A stretch of 64,000 nucleotides of DNA from Hypholoma sublateritium FD-334 SS-4 (taxonomy: Eukaryota > Basidiomycota > Agaricomycetes > Agaricales > Strophariaceae): contig KN817561.1 of NCBI GenBank assembly GCA_000827495.1, forward strand, positions 1 through 64,000. Direction: 5' to 3'. Position 1 is the stretch's first letter. Every line of letters starts with the position of its first letter. A program made the translations under genes and the position numbers. This document shows positions 22,171 to 33,622 of the stretch, piece by piece. A model generated the notes under the pieces. The model saw only the letters and a list, made by a program, of their open reading frames with translations. It made no database searches and was not told the DNA's origin.

Positions 22171-23871
22171 ATGAATCAAAATTCACCAGGCAGCGAATCG
22201 CTGGAGGACATCGAGATGGTTAACATCGATGGCATCCCCCTGAAGCCAAAAAACACGCCAGCGAGCAGCCAGACCGTGTTTGCTGTTCCTGAAGCTTACG
22301 ACGATTACGGCGAGAGCGACGACGGAAGTAGGGGCTTGCTCAGCGGGAGCATAGAGCGGTCGCGATTTGACCAACCGCCGGGGAAGATATGGGCACAAGT
22401 GAAGGGGATTGTAATAGAGGTGCTTTCCCCCGCATTGTTTTCGATGGCCGCCCTCGCTGATCGTGCTACGTAGAGTGCCCCAGCGCTGCTTATGACGACG
22501 GTCAGCTTACTTTTCACGGGGGAACTTCTGGACAAAGTCTCGGTGAGCCATGGGTATACTTCTTCGTCGATGGGCGCTAACAGTATTGACAGCACTGGCG
22601 GGCCATGCAAGAGGTCGACCAGCTTATTATGATCATCCCTGTCGTGCTCAATCTGAATGGAAACTTGGAGATGAATCTCTCTGCTCGATTGGGAACCGCC
22701 GCCAACGTCGGCGAGCTCGACGACCCAAAGAGACGACGCTCAATGCTGTTGGGGAATCTCGCTCTTCTGCAAGTGCAGACCGTCTCAGTGTCATTCATTG
22801 CTGCATGCATCGCACTTATCCTTGGGCATTTTGTTCCCGGAACGGCGTCGGCACAGAAAATAGCAGCTGGCGAGGGTCGTAAATCTGGACTTCCAACGTG
22901 AGCAGTCAATCCTCGTCAAAGTTGTGGTACTAATCTGCCGCAGTTTCGTTATGGTCGCCTCCGCAACAATGACCGCCGCTTCATTTTCAGGAATCATACT
23001 CGGTTCTTTGATGACAGCCATCGTCGTTCTCTGCAGGAAATACAATCGCGATCCAGACAACATAGCACCCGCCGTAGCGTCGTGTCTAGGCGATCTATTC
23101 ACACTGATCCTCCTGGGATGTGTAGCCACTGTCCTCATCCCATTTCTACACACAATCATTCCATTCGTTGTCGCATGCCTCGTCCTTCTCGCCTCCGTCA
23201 CCTGCCTCATATATACTCGAAGGAACGAGTATGCAGCGCCCCTTCTAACAGAAGGGTGGTCTCCGCTCTTCGGCGCGATGGCGATCAGCAGCGGGACAGG
23301 AATCGTTTTAGATATGTTCGTCAGTCGCTATGAAGGATTTGCGGTTCTCGCAATCGTCATTTCGGGCCTTCCAGGTGCAGCGGGGTCTATCTTGGTTTCA
23401 AGGCTTTCAACAGGCCTACACACCGCGAAACTGGCCCTGGAACGCGGACTTCCATCGTACGCAACTCAGCACAAGCACCCCGAACCGAGTTCATTGCTGA
23501 CGATGGCCACTTTGCTCCTGATCACCCTTCCGGTCGAGCTCATCTTCCTCTCTATACTCGACGCCTTTGGGTGGCTCGAGCTCCCGTACATGTTCATCAT
23601 CTTCTCTGTTATATTCTTCTTCTGCGCGGTAGGCACATCTCCTTTGTCCGATACTTTTATTTGGCTGATCACGATAAAACAGGTCCTATCATCCCTTGTC
23701 ATTGCGCGCGCACTCACTCACTTTTTGTGGGCGCTCAATCGAGATCCAGACAGTTACGCCCTGCCCATTCACTCCGCGCTCATGGACCTCATCGGGCAGT
23801 TGCTTCTTGTCCTGTGCTTCGAAATCGTATCGCACCTCGGGATCAAAGTCCGCAAGAAAGGCGGAAAATAA
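22171..23871 (+). CDS. SLC41/MgtE-type divalent cation (Mg2+) transporter
   Basis: Polytopic membrane protein of about 500 residues with two related halves, as in SLC41 transporters. Exon 1 from ATG 22171 is a soluble acidic N-terminus; exon 2 gives SAPALLMTTVSLLFTGELLD; exon 3 has the hallmark VVLNLNGNLEMNLSARLGTA followed by ANVGELD; exon 4 carries the second-half signatures DPDNIAPAVASCLGDLFTL and, near the end, DPDSYALPIHSALMDLIGQ. About ten hydrophobic segments are visible. A 54-bp GT..AG stretch (about 23630-23683) is a multiple of three with no stop codon; removing it joins a hydrophobic helix to VLSSLVIARALTHFL, so I take it as a probable intron. Likely imports or exports Mg2+ at plasma membrane or vacuole. 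Divergent from the RPA34-like gene. Confidence 0.85.
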
Positions 23872-24290
23872 AATAAAATTGCACGAATGAACACGACTAC
23901 GGTTATGGCACATTTTATGGACCCTTGGGTCACGTAGATTCCGCGCTAGACTGGTGGCCATGGGACTACTACTACTACCTCCTATCTCTACTATACCATT
24001 TCGCAACCACCGCATAGCCATGAATCTCATCCTTTCTGGACATCACAAGAATTTTTGTATTTATTCGTTTACTTAAATTATGTTCTCTTAATTCATAGCC
24101 GACCATGTTTTGTTTCATCTTCTTTCTGTCTGCCGGTACTTTGGGTTTGCAGTCTGTGAGGTGAGCTCAATGATACATACCTCGTTTTGGGATCTAACGA
24201 TATGTTATGGGAACAGAGTGGTATTTATTGTTGCATACTATCACAACGTGGCCGAAAGGAGCCTGCAAACGCCGAAGACACACATGCCAA
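23872..24290. other. Convergent 3' spacer (Mg transporter / PL14 lyase)
   Basis: About 420 bp, AT-rich, between two stop codons. AATAAAATAAAATT directly follows the transporter stop and may be a poly(A) signal. No gene seen. Confidence 0.5.
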
Positions 24291-26162
24291 CTATGAATTG
24301 TGAGCGAGTGCGAAATCCTTGAACCACACATATTGGTCTCGCGGTGTCGCATACTCGGGTTCATGCCCTCCGAAGAAGGTGCTACCCCACAAAAACGCGA
24401 AAAACAGCCATAGTTAGTCCACATTTCTATCTTTGCCCGGACAGGCCCCGTAAATGAATATGCGCTCGCTCACCTGAAAAAGATGCCGATAAGCTTAACC
24501 TCGGACGCGCTGGACTTGGACACGCTCTCGGCCCCGACAGTGGGAGGATCGTCCGCGTCCACGTCCATCTCGGCCAACGCGGGGCCCGATGAGCTGGTAT
24601 TAGTGGCCTGTGGGAGTGGGCGCAGCGCGCCGGCCGCCATTGCTAAATGTGCGTTACTGTCTTTAAATGCTGCTGGCGTTGCCGGTGCGGGGTTGGGCCC
24701 GGTTTCTGACATTTGGCTGTCTAGGTCTCCGCGCACATCGCGCCGCAGCCCCAGCCCATCGATGATGCCACCCAATAGTGGCCCGAGGGGGCCACCGTCG
24801 TCCGTCGGGGTCGTCGCCGTTGGGGTTGCCTTCCCGCCCTCCCTACTCGCCGCCGTCGTCCTGCTCGGCGCGCGTGTAGGCTTTGCGTCCGCCCCGCCCT
24901 TGCCGCCGCTCAGATCCGCACGATAAAACACATCGTTGCGCGCGATCTTGCGCTCGCCATTGACGAGCAGGACGAAGGTGCCGTCCTGCTGACCGGGCGT
25001 GTTGAGTATCACCGTCTGCTCGACCTTCGTCCACGCGCCCGCGGTCCATTGGAATGTGCCTCGTCCAACGGAGAGCCCATACGCTGCGTCGCACACCGAA
25101 CGCGGGTCCCCGCACAGCGCCTTCGTCTGCTTGTCCTTGGGCGCGTACTGTGGTGCCAGCGGTCAGCACTGCGCAGCACATGCGGCACCTGGAAAGCGGA
25201 CTACGCACCAGATACAGCTCGCCTGCACCACCTGCGCGCCACATCAGGCGCGTGCTGAAGCAGTCGATCGCGGAGTTCCCGCCGGAGCAGCCCGTGTGTC
25301 CGCCGTACAACCCGGGCATCTTCCCGCCGCGTACCCAGTCGAAGTCCGCTGGTACGAAAACGCTGTAGCTCAGCGTCACGCTCGTCGCGCCGTCGATGTC
25401 GAGCGGCGCAGCGTAGAAGTCCGCGCCGCCCACCGGGCTCTGCGCGGGGTCGATCGTACCCGCGGGGTACAAGATCTGCAAAACGCTGGTCGCGTTATCC
25501 CAGCGCGTCGCGCCCGCACCACTGTCCCCGTCAGCGGCCGCTGCGGCGAGCGGGCTCGCGCTGGCGGAGGCCGGAATGCCGGTGACGATTTTCATGTTCT
25601 TCGAGCCGCTGGCATACTTGGACACCTGGAAAGAATCAAGGTCTGTCAGGTTGGCGGGCGCCTCCCAGATCGCCTTTGACGGGCCGATCTGCCCCGGGAT
25701 GGGCCCTGCTGACGGCATGGGCGCGGAGGACGGCGCAGTGGGACTGGCTGTCTCTGTCACGGTGACGGTCTCCGTTACTGTCGTCGGCGTCGCGGGCACG
25801 GTTATTGTTGTAGTCACCTCCTCGGTGATCGTTAACTCTGCGATGGGCGCGAAACTCGACGACGGAGCCGATGTCATGTACGAAAAGGAGAACGGATATT
25901 GGCTGTCGTTGGGTATAATGGTTGTGCCGGCGGGCGATGCACTGGACTCTGTGGGAGGCGCGAGGAGCAGACTGTCGACTTCGTTGATGTGGGCGTCAGG
26001 CCCATGGCGGGGGCGTTGTTCGAAGAGGAGTCGCGATCCGGGTGTAATAGGGAAAGGCGCCGGCCTGGCAGGTAAGGATAGCGTCTTGTTCAGGGTTGGC
26101 GCTGCCACGATTGCTTGCAGCCCACCCAGAAACAGAAGGCATAGGACTGTCCTCGAAGCCAT
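24291..26162 (-). CDS. Secreted polysaccharide lyase family 14-like protein
   Basis: About 565 residues, three exons. Start MASRTVLCLLFLGGLQAIVA at 26162 is a signal peptide; ATG 26183 would add seven residues. A Ser/Thr/Pro linker (TVTETVTVTETASPTAP) leads to the PL14 domain: VTLSYSVFVPADFDW, GGKMPGLYGGHTGCSGG, CFSTRLMWR..GAGELYL / YAPKDKQ (joined over an intron), GTFQWTAGAWTKVEQTVILN and NGERKIARNDVFYR. After that an insert of about 120 Ala/Pro/Ser-rich residues interrupts the domain, which resumes at KLIGIFF / STFFGGHEPEYATP and DQYVWFKDFALAHNS. The family cleaves uronate-rich glycans such as glucuronan or alginate by beta-elimination; the substrate here is unknown. The insert is GC-rich. 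Confidence 0.8.
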
Positions 26163-26435
26163 GTATAAGAGGAGCTTCAGCACGAAGGTGAAGCAAGAGC
26201 TTTTGAAAATTGCGTGGCATCGTGCTTGTCTCTCCGTCGATTATGTCTCCTAGGTGCATCCAGGCTGGTCTCAGTTATATTGTTGATTCATTAGCCTACT
26301 AGTCTCGAACAAGTTTGAATCCGGCCGAAGCATAACCTATGTCTCCGTAATTGGCGATCGTATGGTCAAGCGTTGAATTTTACGTGCGTTTGAGATAATC
26401 AAGGCAAATGCAAGGAATGGTATGAAGCTATCCTA

Positions 26436-28103
26436 CTACCAACCTCCTTCATCGTCGGTTATCTCGAAATCTGGATCTAAATCTGCCTCTGGTGAGTAAT
26501 AAAATTCCGTTCTCAGCTGAGGTGGCCAAGAGCACCATTCCGGGACTTCCTGTGTATTGTCACTGCAAATTATTTCATAGAATTCGCCCTTCTGGATTGA
26601 CTTCCATCGACCTCCAAAATCCCACTCTTCATCATTTACCACATTTAGGTTTGGGTTGCAAATTTGGTATGTACAGTGTTTCTGCAGTTTGGTTGCCTGG
26701 TGTATGAGCATTTCGGCTAGTCGTGTTCTTATCGCGTCAATATCGCTCCGGCCTGCCATCTTGTCGGAACAAAAGGCTATCGTGAGATTAGGCCAGTATA
26801 CCACATCGCCGTGTTCCAATACGTGTGGGAGTACACCCAGAAGTTCATATGTATCTTCCGTGTTAAGGAGCATGAGACGGGTCACGCCTGGCGTGGCTCG
26901 AGCTAGATGCAGCAAAAAGTCGTCGTTTGAGCTAGAGACATTGCAATTGATTAAACCAACAGTTCTCAAGGATGGAAAAGGGTCGCATCCTCGTGGGCCA
27001 ACAGGCTTGAATGACTCCTGATAGGTCATACCAATTGTGGCATCTTTGAGGATAAGCAACTCTAAGAAAGGAGCCTCGAGAAATTTCCATAGGCAGAACA
27101 TTAGATCTGGAGATTGGTATCGGAGATAGCGAAGCTTAGGTGCAATGACTGGTCGACTAGGTGTGTCAAAAACACCGATTTCAGCGTCGGATAGGGACAG
27201 ACTGACAAGCGCCGGAAGTTGTAAAATGTTTTGGAATTCTTCCACTTCCATGTAGTCGACTTTGTCAATTTGAAGGAATGCGATGGTATGAGACGATAAA
27301 GGGAAAAAACTGTCGTAACCGAGAGCACGCATACGCAGCCAAGTTAATTTGGGTGCTGCCCTATATTTGAATATCATTTCGTCATCTGGAGAAGCTGATA
27401 GTTGAATAAAGTCGCCTGGTTTGAATATTTCATAAACTTCTAGATTTTTTGGAGAGATAGGACCAGCCACCATGATTGACTCCAAGAAAGCGCGCTGGTC
27501 CTTGCCTCTGTCAAAGCGAAGACAGAGGAGCCGCCAACGTGAAGCATGGGGGTGAACCATATTGACTATGGCCGAAATCTGGTAGGAGTAATCTTTGGGG
27601 AAGTAAAGTCTGAGATCCAGGAGTCGTTGTCGAGATCTTTCCAAGTATAACGGCAGTCGCAAGTTGGAGAACGCCCATTCGTGGCCTATGTAGCTGAAGG
27701 TCGTCCACAATTCGGAACAGCCGAGGGCGAGTGTACGCCATGAATGGCAAACTTGCGATATGTCCAACTCGGCTTTGCGACGACAGACACATTCGTTGTC
27801 GAAAACCCGTGATGCATGGCAGTAATGCAAGTCGTCTTCATCGGGATTAGAGAACTTGGCACAAGAGGGTTCGAACTTGCCGGCGTCTGTCAACTTGAAG
27901 ATGGATAGAAGGATCTCTCTAGGGAGCGAAGTAACGGGTAGTTGTTCATTGAAGGTCCGCGCGTAGTCCAATCTGAGACGGATTATCTCGTCGTCGAGCT
28001 GGGCCGTTCGCATGCGATGGAATTCACGTTCTGATTCCTTTTCATGTTGCAATGTCTGAAGAGTATCTAGTTTCTTCTGAAATGCTTCAGTAGCTCCTGT
28101 CAT
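26436..28103 (-). CDS. F-box protein (intact member of a tandem pair)
   Basis: Single-exon frame of 555 residues starting MTGATEAFQKKLDTLQ. A short coiled coil (HRMRTAQLDDEIIRLRLDYA) precedes the F-box (LPVTSLPREILLSIFKL ... ISQVCHSWRTLALGCSELWT), the layout common in Agaricomycete F-box families. The rest is leucine-rich with irregular LRR-like strands (LPALVSLSLSDAEIGVF, PFLELLILKDATIG). It ends in an acidic tail (DPDFEITDDEGGW). Presumed SCF ubiquitin-ligase adaptor; target unknown. Tandem paralog of the broken gene at 28804-30466; similarity extends about 200 bp upstream of the start codon, pointing to a segmental duplication. Confidence 0.85.
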   Translation of the reverse strand: MTGATEAFQKKLDTLQTLQHEKESEREFHRMRTAQLDDEIIRLRLDYARTFNEQLPVTSLPREILLSIFKLTDAGKFEPSCAKFSNPDEDDLHYCHASRVFDNECVCRRKAELDISQVCHSWRTLALGCSELWTTFSYIGHEWAFSNLRLPLYLERSRQRLLDLRLYFPKDYSYQISAIVNMVHPHASRWRLLCLRFDRGKDQRAFLESIMVAGPISPKNLEVYEIFKPGDFIQLSASPDDEMIFKYRAAPKLTWLRMRALGYDSFFPLSSHTIAFLQIDKVDYMEVEEFQNILQLPALVSLSLSDAEIGVFDTPSRPVIAPKLRYLRYQSPDLMFCLWKFLEAPFLELLILKDATIGMTYQESFKPVGPRGCDPFPSLRTVGLINCNVSSSNDDFLLHLARATPGVTRLMLLNTEDTYELLGVLPHVLEHGDVVYWPNLTIAFCSDKMAGRSDIDAIRTRLAEMLIHQATKLQKHCTYQICNPNLNVVNDEEWDFGGRWKSIQKGEFYEIICSDNTQEVPEWCSWPPQLRTEFYYSPEADLDPDFEITDDEGGW

Positions 28104-28803
28104 TGTGAAGTGCCTCGCATGAAAGGTCGGAAACTTGAAAACAAGTTCAAACGTCGAAAGCGATAGTTGAGGAAGTTGGAACTGCTCGGACTAGACTCTG
28201 AGAGAGCGGTGCTAAAGCAATAAGGGTCGTGAAGCGAATTTGCCTGGAAAAAAATGCAGAGAGTAATTACTTTTGATTCGGAGGAAGTTGACAGGGGAGG
28301 TCGAGACTGGACGAAGGAAATTTCCAACTGGCAGTGAACTTCGAAGCACTGACTATTCTAATCCGACTCGGAGTCACAGCAAATCTATGATGCCACGGCG
28401 GCTGCGCCAGCTAGCTCGATCGTGACGCACATTCCATGCTCCTTAGCTCTACTCCCTTACGTATTATATGTGTTCCACTTCTCTCTGTTTCCTTCATATC
28501 ATGATATTCATGCACTCCCCTATTGTCTGTGCCCGTAACGCATAACACCAGCGAAGCGATTTATTTTTTGCTAGCGCCGTTGCGCACAAGTCGAACGCGC
28601 TGAGCGCCTCGTTGCTCGATGCGACGCTCGAGCTCGGGTTAGTAATACAGTATGAGTACAAAGCGATATAGTAGAGTAGAGCACAAGCACCATTCAGGCA
28701 TGTGTTGGTTTAGCATTTCACTCTACATGTATTTATTTCAGATACGAAAATGAATGCAAGGAATGATAAGTCTGAAGTCATCCTGCATTCGCGAAAATAA
28801 AGT
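28104..28803. other. Spacer between tandem F-box genes
   Basis: The first 230 bp (upstream of the intact gene) resemble the region upstream of the broken copy. The remainder is unremarkable except for a GC-rich strip at about 28571-28641 that reads as protein-like sequence on the plus strand (VAHKSNALSASLLDATLELG) after a possible splice acceptor. I cannot assign it to a gene. Confidence 0.4.
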
Positions 28804-30466
28804 TTAGGTTGTAGAGAAATCTGGATCGAAATCTTCCTCGGACGAGTAATAAAATTCCGTACTCAGCTCAGATGGCCATGAACACCATTCCGGGACCTCC
28901 TGCACATTACCGCTGCAGATTATATCATAAAATTCGCCCGTCTGGAGTGACTTCCATCGGTCTCTAGAATCTCCTTCTTCAGCATTTAACACATTCAAGT
29001 GTGAGTTGCAAATTTGGTATGTGCAGTGCTTCTGCGGTTTAGTGGTCGCCTGGTGTTTGAGCATTTCGGCTATTCGTGTTCGTATTATGTTGATATCTTC
29101 CTGGCTTAACATCTTGTCGGAATAAAAAACCGTCGTGAGATTAGGCCAGTATGTCACGTCACCATGTTCCAATATGCGTGGAAGTATTATGTGGTCTTCC
29201 TCCGTGTAAAGGATCATGAGGCGAGTCACATCTGGCGTTGCTTGAGCCAGGTGCAGCAAAAACTTGTCATTGGAGTCTTCAAGTGAAAAAACGTCGCAAT
29301 TGATGAAACCAATAGTTTTCAAGGATGGAAAATGATCGCATTCCTGTCGGTCAACGGGATCGAACGAGTACTCCCGATTTCCGTCCTCGATTACTACATC
29401 TTTGAAGATAAGCAACTCTAAGCAAGGAGCCTTGAGTAATCGCCATAGGCAGAACATAATGCAGTTCGATTGGTATCGGAAATAGCGAAGTTTAGGTGCA
29501 ATAACTGGTCGACTAGGTGTTTCGAACGCATCGATTTCAGCGTCCGATAGGGACAGACTAACAAGTGCCGGAAGTTGTGCAACACATTCGAATTCTTTCA
29601 AAGTCATGAAATCGGCTTTGTCGATTTGAAGAAATGTGATAGTGTGAAACGAGAAAGGGAATAGGCCGTCACGGAAAGCGCGCACTCGCAGCCAGGTTAA
29701 CTTGGATGTTGCTCCGTTCTTGAATATCAGTTTGTCATCTGGCCAAAACGATGGTGCTGATAGTTCAATATAGTCGCCGGTCTTTACTATTTCAAGAACT
29801 TCTAGATTTTGTGGAGAGATTGGATGACCCAGGACCGTCATCGATTGTAGGAAAACACGATGATCCCGGATTCTGTCGAAGCGAAGACAGAGGAGGCGCC
29901 AACGTGAAGCATGGGGTAAGATCATCTCAACTACGGCCGCAATCAGGTGAGAATGGTTTTGGGGGAAGTAAAGTCTGAGATCCAGAAGTCGCTGTCAAGA
30001 CCTTTCCAGGTATAACGGCAGTCGCAAGATAGACAACTCCCGTTCGTGATGTATGCAGTTGCTCGTCCACAGTTCGGAACAGTTGAGGGCGAGTGCGCGC
30101 CATGAATGGCAAACATGGGATATATCGAACTCGGCATTGCGGCGACAGATACATTTCTTGTGTCCTTCGGAATCTTGTTCGCTATGGTAGTAATGCGAGC
30201 CTTTTTTTATCAAAGCCAGAGAATTTGGCACAAGAAGACTCGAAATCTTTGAACTTGAAGATGCAGAGAAGTATCTCTCCTGGGAGCGAATACACGGGCA
30301 GTTGTTCATTGAAGATCCGCGCGTAGTCCAATCTGAGACGGATTATCTCGTCGTCGAGCTGGGCCGTTTGCCTGCGAAGGCATTCGCGTTCAGCTTCTTT
30401 TTCATGTTGAAGAGTTTGAAGAGTCCAGAGTTTGTTTTGGGATGCTTCAGTAGCTCCTGCTCTCAT
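28804..30466 (-). pseudogene. F-box protein pseudogene (tandem copy)
   Basis: Reads along its whole length against the intact gene at 26436-28103. The N-terminus (MRAGATEASQNK, QTAQLDDEIIRLRLDYARIF) and first half of the F-box are in one frame; the frame shifts at the seven-T run 30202-30208, and the match resumes with CICRRNAEFDISHVCHSWRA and CSELWT. An in-frame TGA at 29995-29997 replaces the CGA arginine codon seen in the intact copy (LERSRQRLLDL), a CpG-type transition. After that the frame is open to 28804 (MILPHASRWRLLCLRFD to the end). Two separate lesions make it a likely pseudogene; the T run could also be a sequencing error, but the nonsense change would remain. Confidence 0.8.
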
Positions 30467-30884
30467 AGCGGAGTACCTTCTATGGAAGGTCGGCAAGCCT
30501 TGAAATAAGTTTGGGAAAGGTCCAAAGTAATAGACGGGGGATAGTGTCCAGTCTCTGTGATACAGCGATACCAGAAAAAATAAGGGTCATCAAGCGAGGT
30601 TGTGCGGATCATAGAGAATAATTACAATCGATGCGGAGAAGGTTGAGAAGGTTCAAAGGACGAAAGAAATTTCCAGCGAAGTGAATCGACGGCCAATCGA
30701 CGGCTTTATTAGTCACACGCTCATCAATGCATGGTATTTCACCATTTCCCACCACGATGGGCCGCGTCCGGCGTCTGCTTGATTTGTTCTGTTCATCGGC
30801 TGTTGGGTGCTGTAGGACCGCAGCAAAAACTCAGTCGTATAACTTTGCGAACAAATAGCACGTTCGAGGACTTCCAAGGCAACT

Positions 30885-31846
30885 ATGTCCACTGCCCCCA
30901 AACCTCCCACTGACTTGAAGACCGTCGTCGAAAGCGAGATCAAGTGCGTTTCCTATGGCTGGATCTTGAGCAACGTTACTGACTGTTTGAAGGGAATGGC
31001 ATTTTCGTGAGCTTCAATGAACGGTGCTCACGCTGCAACGTCATCTCATCTTGGAAACATGGCACCTCAGATATCTATTTCCACCAGAACAATGCAGACG
31101 AACATAGAGCCGCCCTTCAGCTCCGCGATGCTGTCCTAAGGCTGCGTCGTGACGGAGCATTCGTCGCAGTTCCTCTCTTGCATGTAAATACCAGCCCAAT
31201 CGGACCTCATCCTGTCGGTACGCATCTATTCCTTCCGTTGGGGCCTGAACTCAAGCTAACTGAGTTCGACTCAAATAGGATCGTACGAGATCTGGACGCC
31301 TTCCGAAACCTTTGCGTCTGTATTCTCATATCTTTGCATGAATCGTGGGGATCTGAGGTATGACTCATTGTGGTATTGGCTATCATCAAAGAAATTGACC
31401 TGCTTTTGCCTATATTTATTATTGGTAGTGTTCTGGTACATCCTCTGACAAGAGATCAAGTGAGTTTGTATTTCTCCTGTGATTTCGTGCGCTAATAACC
31501 AAATCTAGCGCAAGTACGTACCCGTTATATTACATTGACCTGTAACATAAACAGAACCTCGGCTTCTTCAGGGACCACGAAGTCCGGAACGCCTGGTTGG
31601 GACCAGCCTTTCCCCTGGACCTTGGCACGCTGCCCGTTCGCAGCGAGGAAATCCCATCGCAATATCACAGCCTGAGTAAGCCGCCTCTAATCCAGAAATG
31701 CAGACGGTTCAACTGACCGAGTCCTAGAGCTCGGCTACTCGGGCAAAGACTCACTGACTATCCCTATGCGCTTGAAATTGGGCTCAAATATCGAGTACCT
31801 CTTGCAAAGTGAGAAGGAAGCTGCGCGTGCGCCCGCCAGAGAGTAG
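30885..31846 (+). CDS. DOPA 4,5-dioxygenase-family protein
   Basis: Small iron-dependent extradiol-type dioxygenase family, known from betalain-making fungi and widespread as an uncharacterised protein. About seven exons, about 190 residues: MSTAPKPPTDLKTVVESEIK / EWHF / IYFHQNNADEHRAALQLRDA (HxH-type His residues), VAVPLLHVNTSPIGPHPV / GSYEIWTPSETFASVFSYL, CMNRGDLS / VLVHPLTRDQ / NLGFFRDHEVRNAWLG and PLDLGTLP / KLGYSGKDSL, stop TAG at 31844-31846. The motifs SPIGPHP and VLVHP are typical for the family. The second exon is very short (about 13 nt), so exon 2-3 joining (GTGAGC donor, CTCAG acceptor) is inferred from family similarity. Divergent from the F-box pseudogene, convergent with the chitin deacetylase. 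Confidence 0.8.
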
Positions 31847-32211
31847 GCTAGTGATCACGAAACTGGATTATGCTCGTTGATAATCTGTAATTATATACCG
31901 TGCTCATTTTTTGTACATGGAACAATACCAATTCCATGGAACTACTGACGACCTAGTCGCAGGAAGATATAAATGTACGTATGAGGTGTAGATGTTACTA
32001 CTGATGCAAATTGTAAGATAACAAAAGGGCATATATGGAGTGTGATGCATCAGAAAATAATCTGCATGAGCACTATTAGCAAAGGTAATCGTTGATATGG
32101 CATAAAGAGTCCGTGTCAGTGGTATGAGGGAGGATTAGAAATTGAGTCCGCTGGAATATCCAAGTGTTCTTTTGTGCAAAGTAAAACTAAGATTGCCTTC
32201 GTCTGAGGAAT
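31847..32211. other. Convergent 3' spacer
   Basis: About 365 bp of AT-rich sequence between the dioxygenase-like and chitin-deacetylase-like genes. No open frame, repeat or RNA structure recognised. Confidence 0.5.
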
Positions 32212-33622
32212 TTAGCAAACCCAGCTCGACTAGAGGGGAAAATGGTTGAACAATCTGGTAGCATATATACGGCATGATTTACGTACATCGCGAGTGGAGG
32301 GTGCGACCACGCTCTGGTAAGGTTTCTTCCCGAGGCATTCGGCAAGAGTGACGAGCTTGTATCCAGCAGCTTGCAACCTCTGGATAGCGTAGGGAAGGAC
32401 TTGATGACTAGAAATATTGCGTCAGAATGAACCTATTACTCTTTTGGTCGCGCCCAACACTTACGCAGTAGTTTCTGCATCAGAGTATGGATTAGCCAAG
32501 TATGTAAGGGGAAGGAGAGTATATGTGTGTGTATATACCAACTGTTTCATGATTCAGAGCGAGGATACTGCTGGGTTTCGCGCTGATACGACTTTTGTAT
32601 AGATTCTCGGATGTCGCTACGCTGGCACCAAGAGAGTCTTCAGAGCTAGAAATTCCACCGAGTCGTCAGCGCTTCTGCAACAGAAACGTGCAAATGCAGC
32701 TTACTCGAAATCCCAGATGACAACAGATTGCCCTCGAATACCAGATGCGTCGAGGACCAAGTTGTTGTAGTTGCCATAAGCTGTGAGTGCGTTAGTTATT
32801 TGTGGAATAGAGCTTCCGTGTCAAATATATAGAAGACTTACGAGGGCGCATGAATGCGGGATACGCGCCCGTGATCCTAACGAGGGCCTCTAAAAAACAG
32901 TGGTTAATGTCTCGAGGAGATTGAAAATGTTTCATCGCCGAAAGCTCACGTTCGACGCGCCACATTTCGTCATGAACTACAACAAAAAGAGGTTTTAGAG
33001 GTGCAGTCATGAACACGATACAGATGTGACACGCACTATTATCCCATGAGAGTGTAGTGAGGTCTTTGTGGGCCCATGTGTGCGAAGCTAATTGGTGTCC
33101 ATGATTGTAGACGTATTTGACGCGTTTCACTGAGTCTTCGTCGTAGATGCAGCGGTCTTTCAGGACGTGCATTAGTACCATTGAATGAGCCATATGAATA
33201 AGTAAAGCTTACAGTTGTTGCCATCTGTGAATGTGCAGTTCAATGTATTATGGGCCTCCTCCATACACCAAATTTCACGTACTGACGAAGAAGGTACCCT
33301 TGGCTCCAGCAGCATCCAAAGCCTTGACGATATCGTAGCTGTTGACATCTCGTTAGGTATCATCGTACGAAGGTTAAAACATTGACGAGCGCACGCGTAG
33401 ACATAAGGCCCATCGTCCTGTGGATTCGGGGTCAAAACAGAGGGTTAGTACAGTAAGGCTTGAATTGCTTACAAAGGTGAGCGCAACGGTCTTAGCCACC
33501 GTGCACTTCGAATAAACGGAGGCGCGAGCCCTGCGTTCAAGCGAAGAATCTTCGGCGGTGGGCACAGCCACTACGCTCCAAAACCACAGGGAGAGCGTAA
33601 GAGCAGCCAACTTCGAGAACAT
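32212..33622 (-). CDS. Secreted chitin deacetylase (carbohydrate esterase family 4)
   Basis: Many-exon gene (about ten exons), about 270 residues. Starts MFSKLAALTLSLWFWSVVAV, a signal peptide, with a dibasic site (ERRA) after it. NodB motifs in order: VALTF / DDGPYVY (split by an intron; metal and catalytic Asp), DIVKALDAAGAKGTFF, HGHQLASHTWAHKDL (metal-binding His pair), YPAFMRPPYG-type motif 3 split by an intron, SVVIWDFE and SSILALNHET (catalytic His). The end is LPYAIQRLQAAGYKLVTLAE, CLGKKPYQSVVAPSTRD / SSWVC, stop at 32212. Members remove N-acetyl groups from chitin to give chitosan in the cell wall or on released oligomers. No GPI-anchor tail is visible, so it is probably a soluble secreted enzyme. 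Confidence 0.85.
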
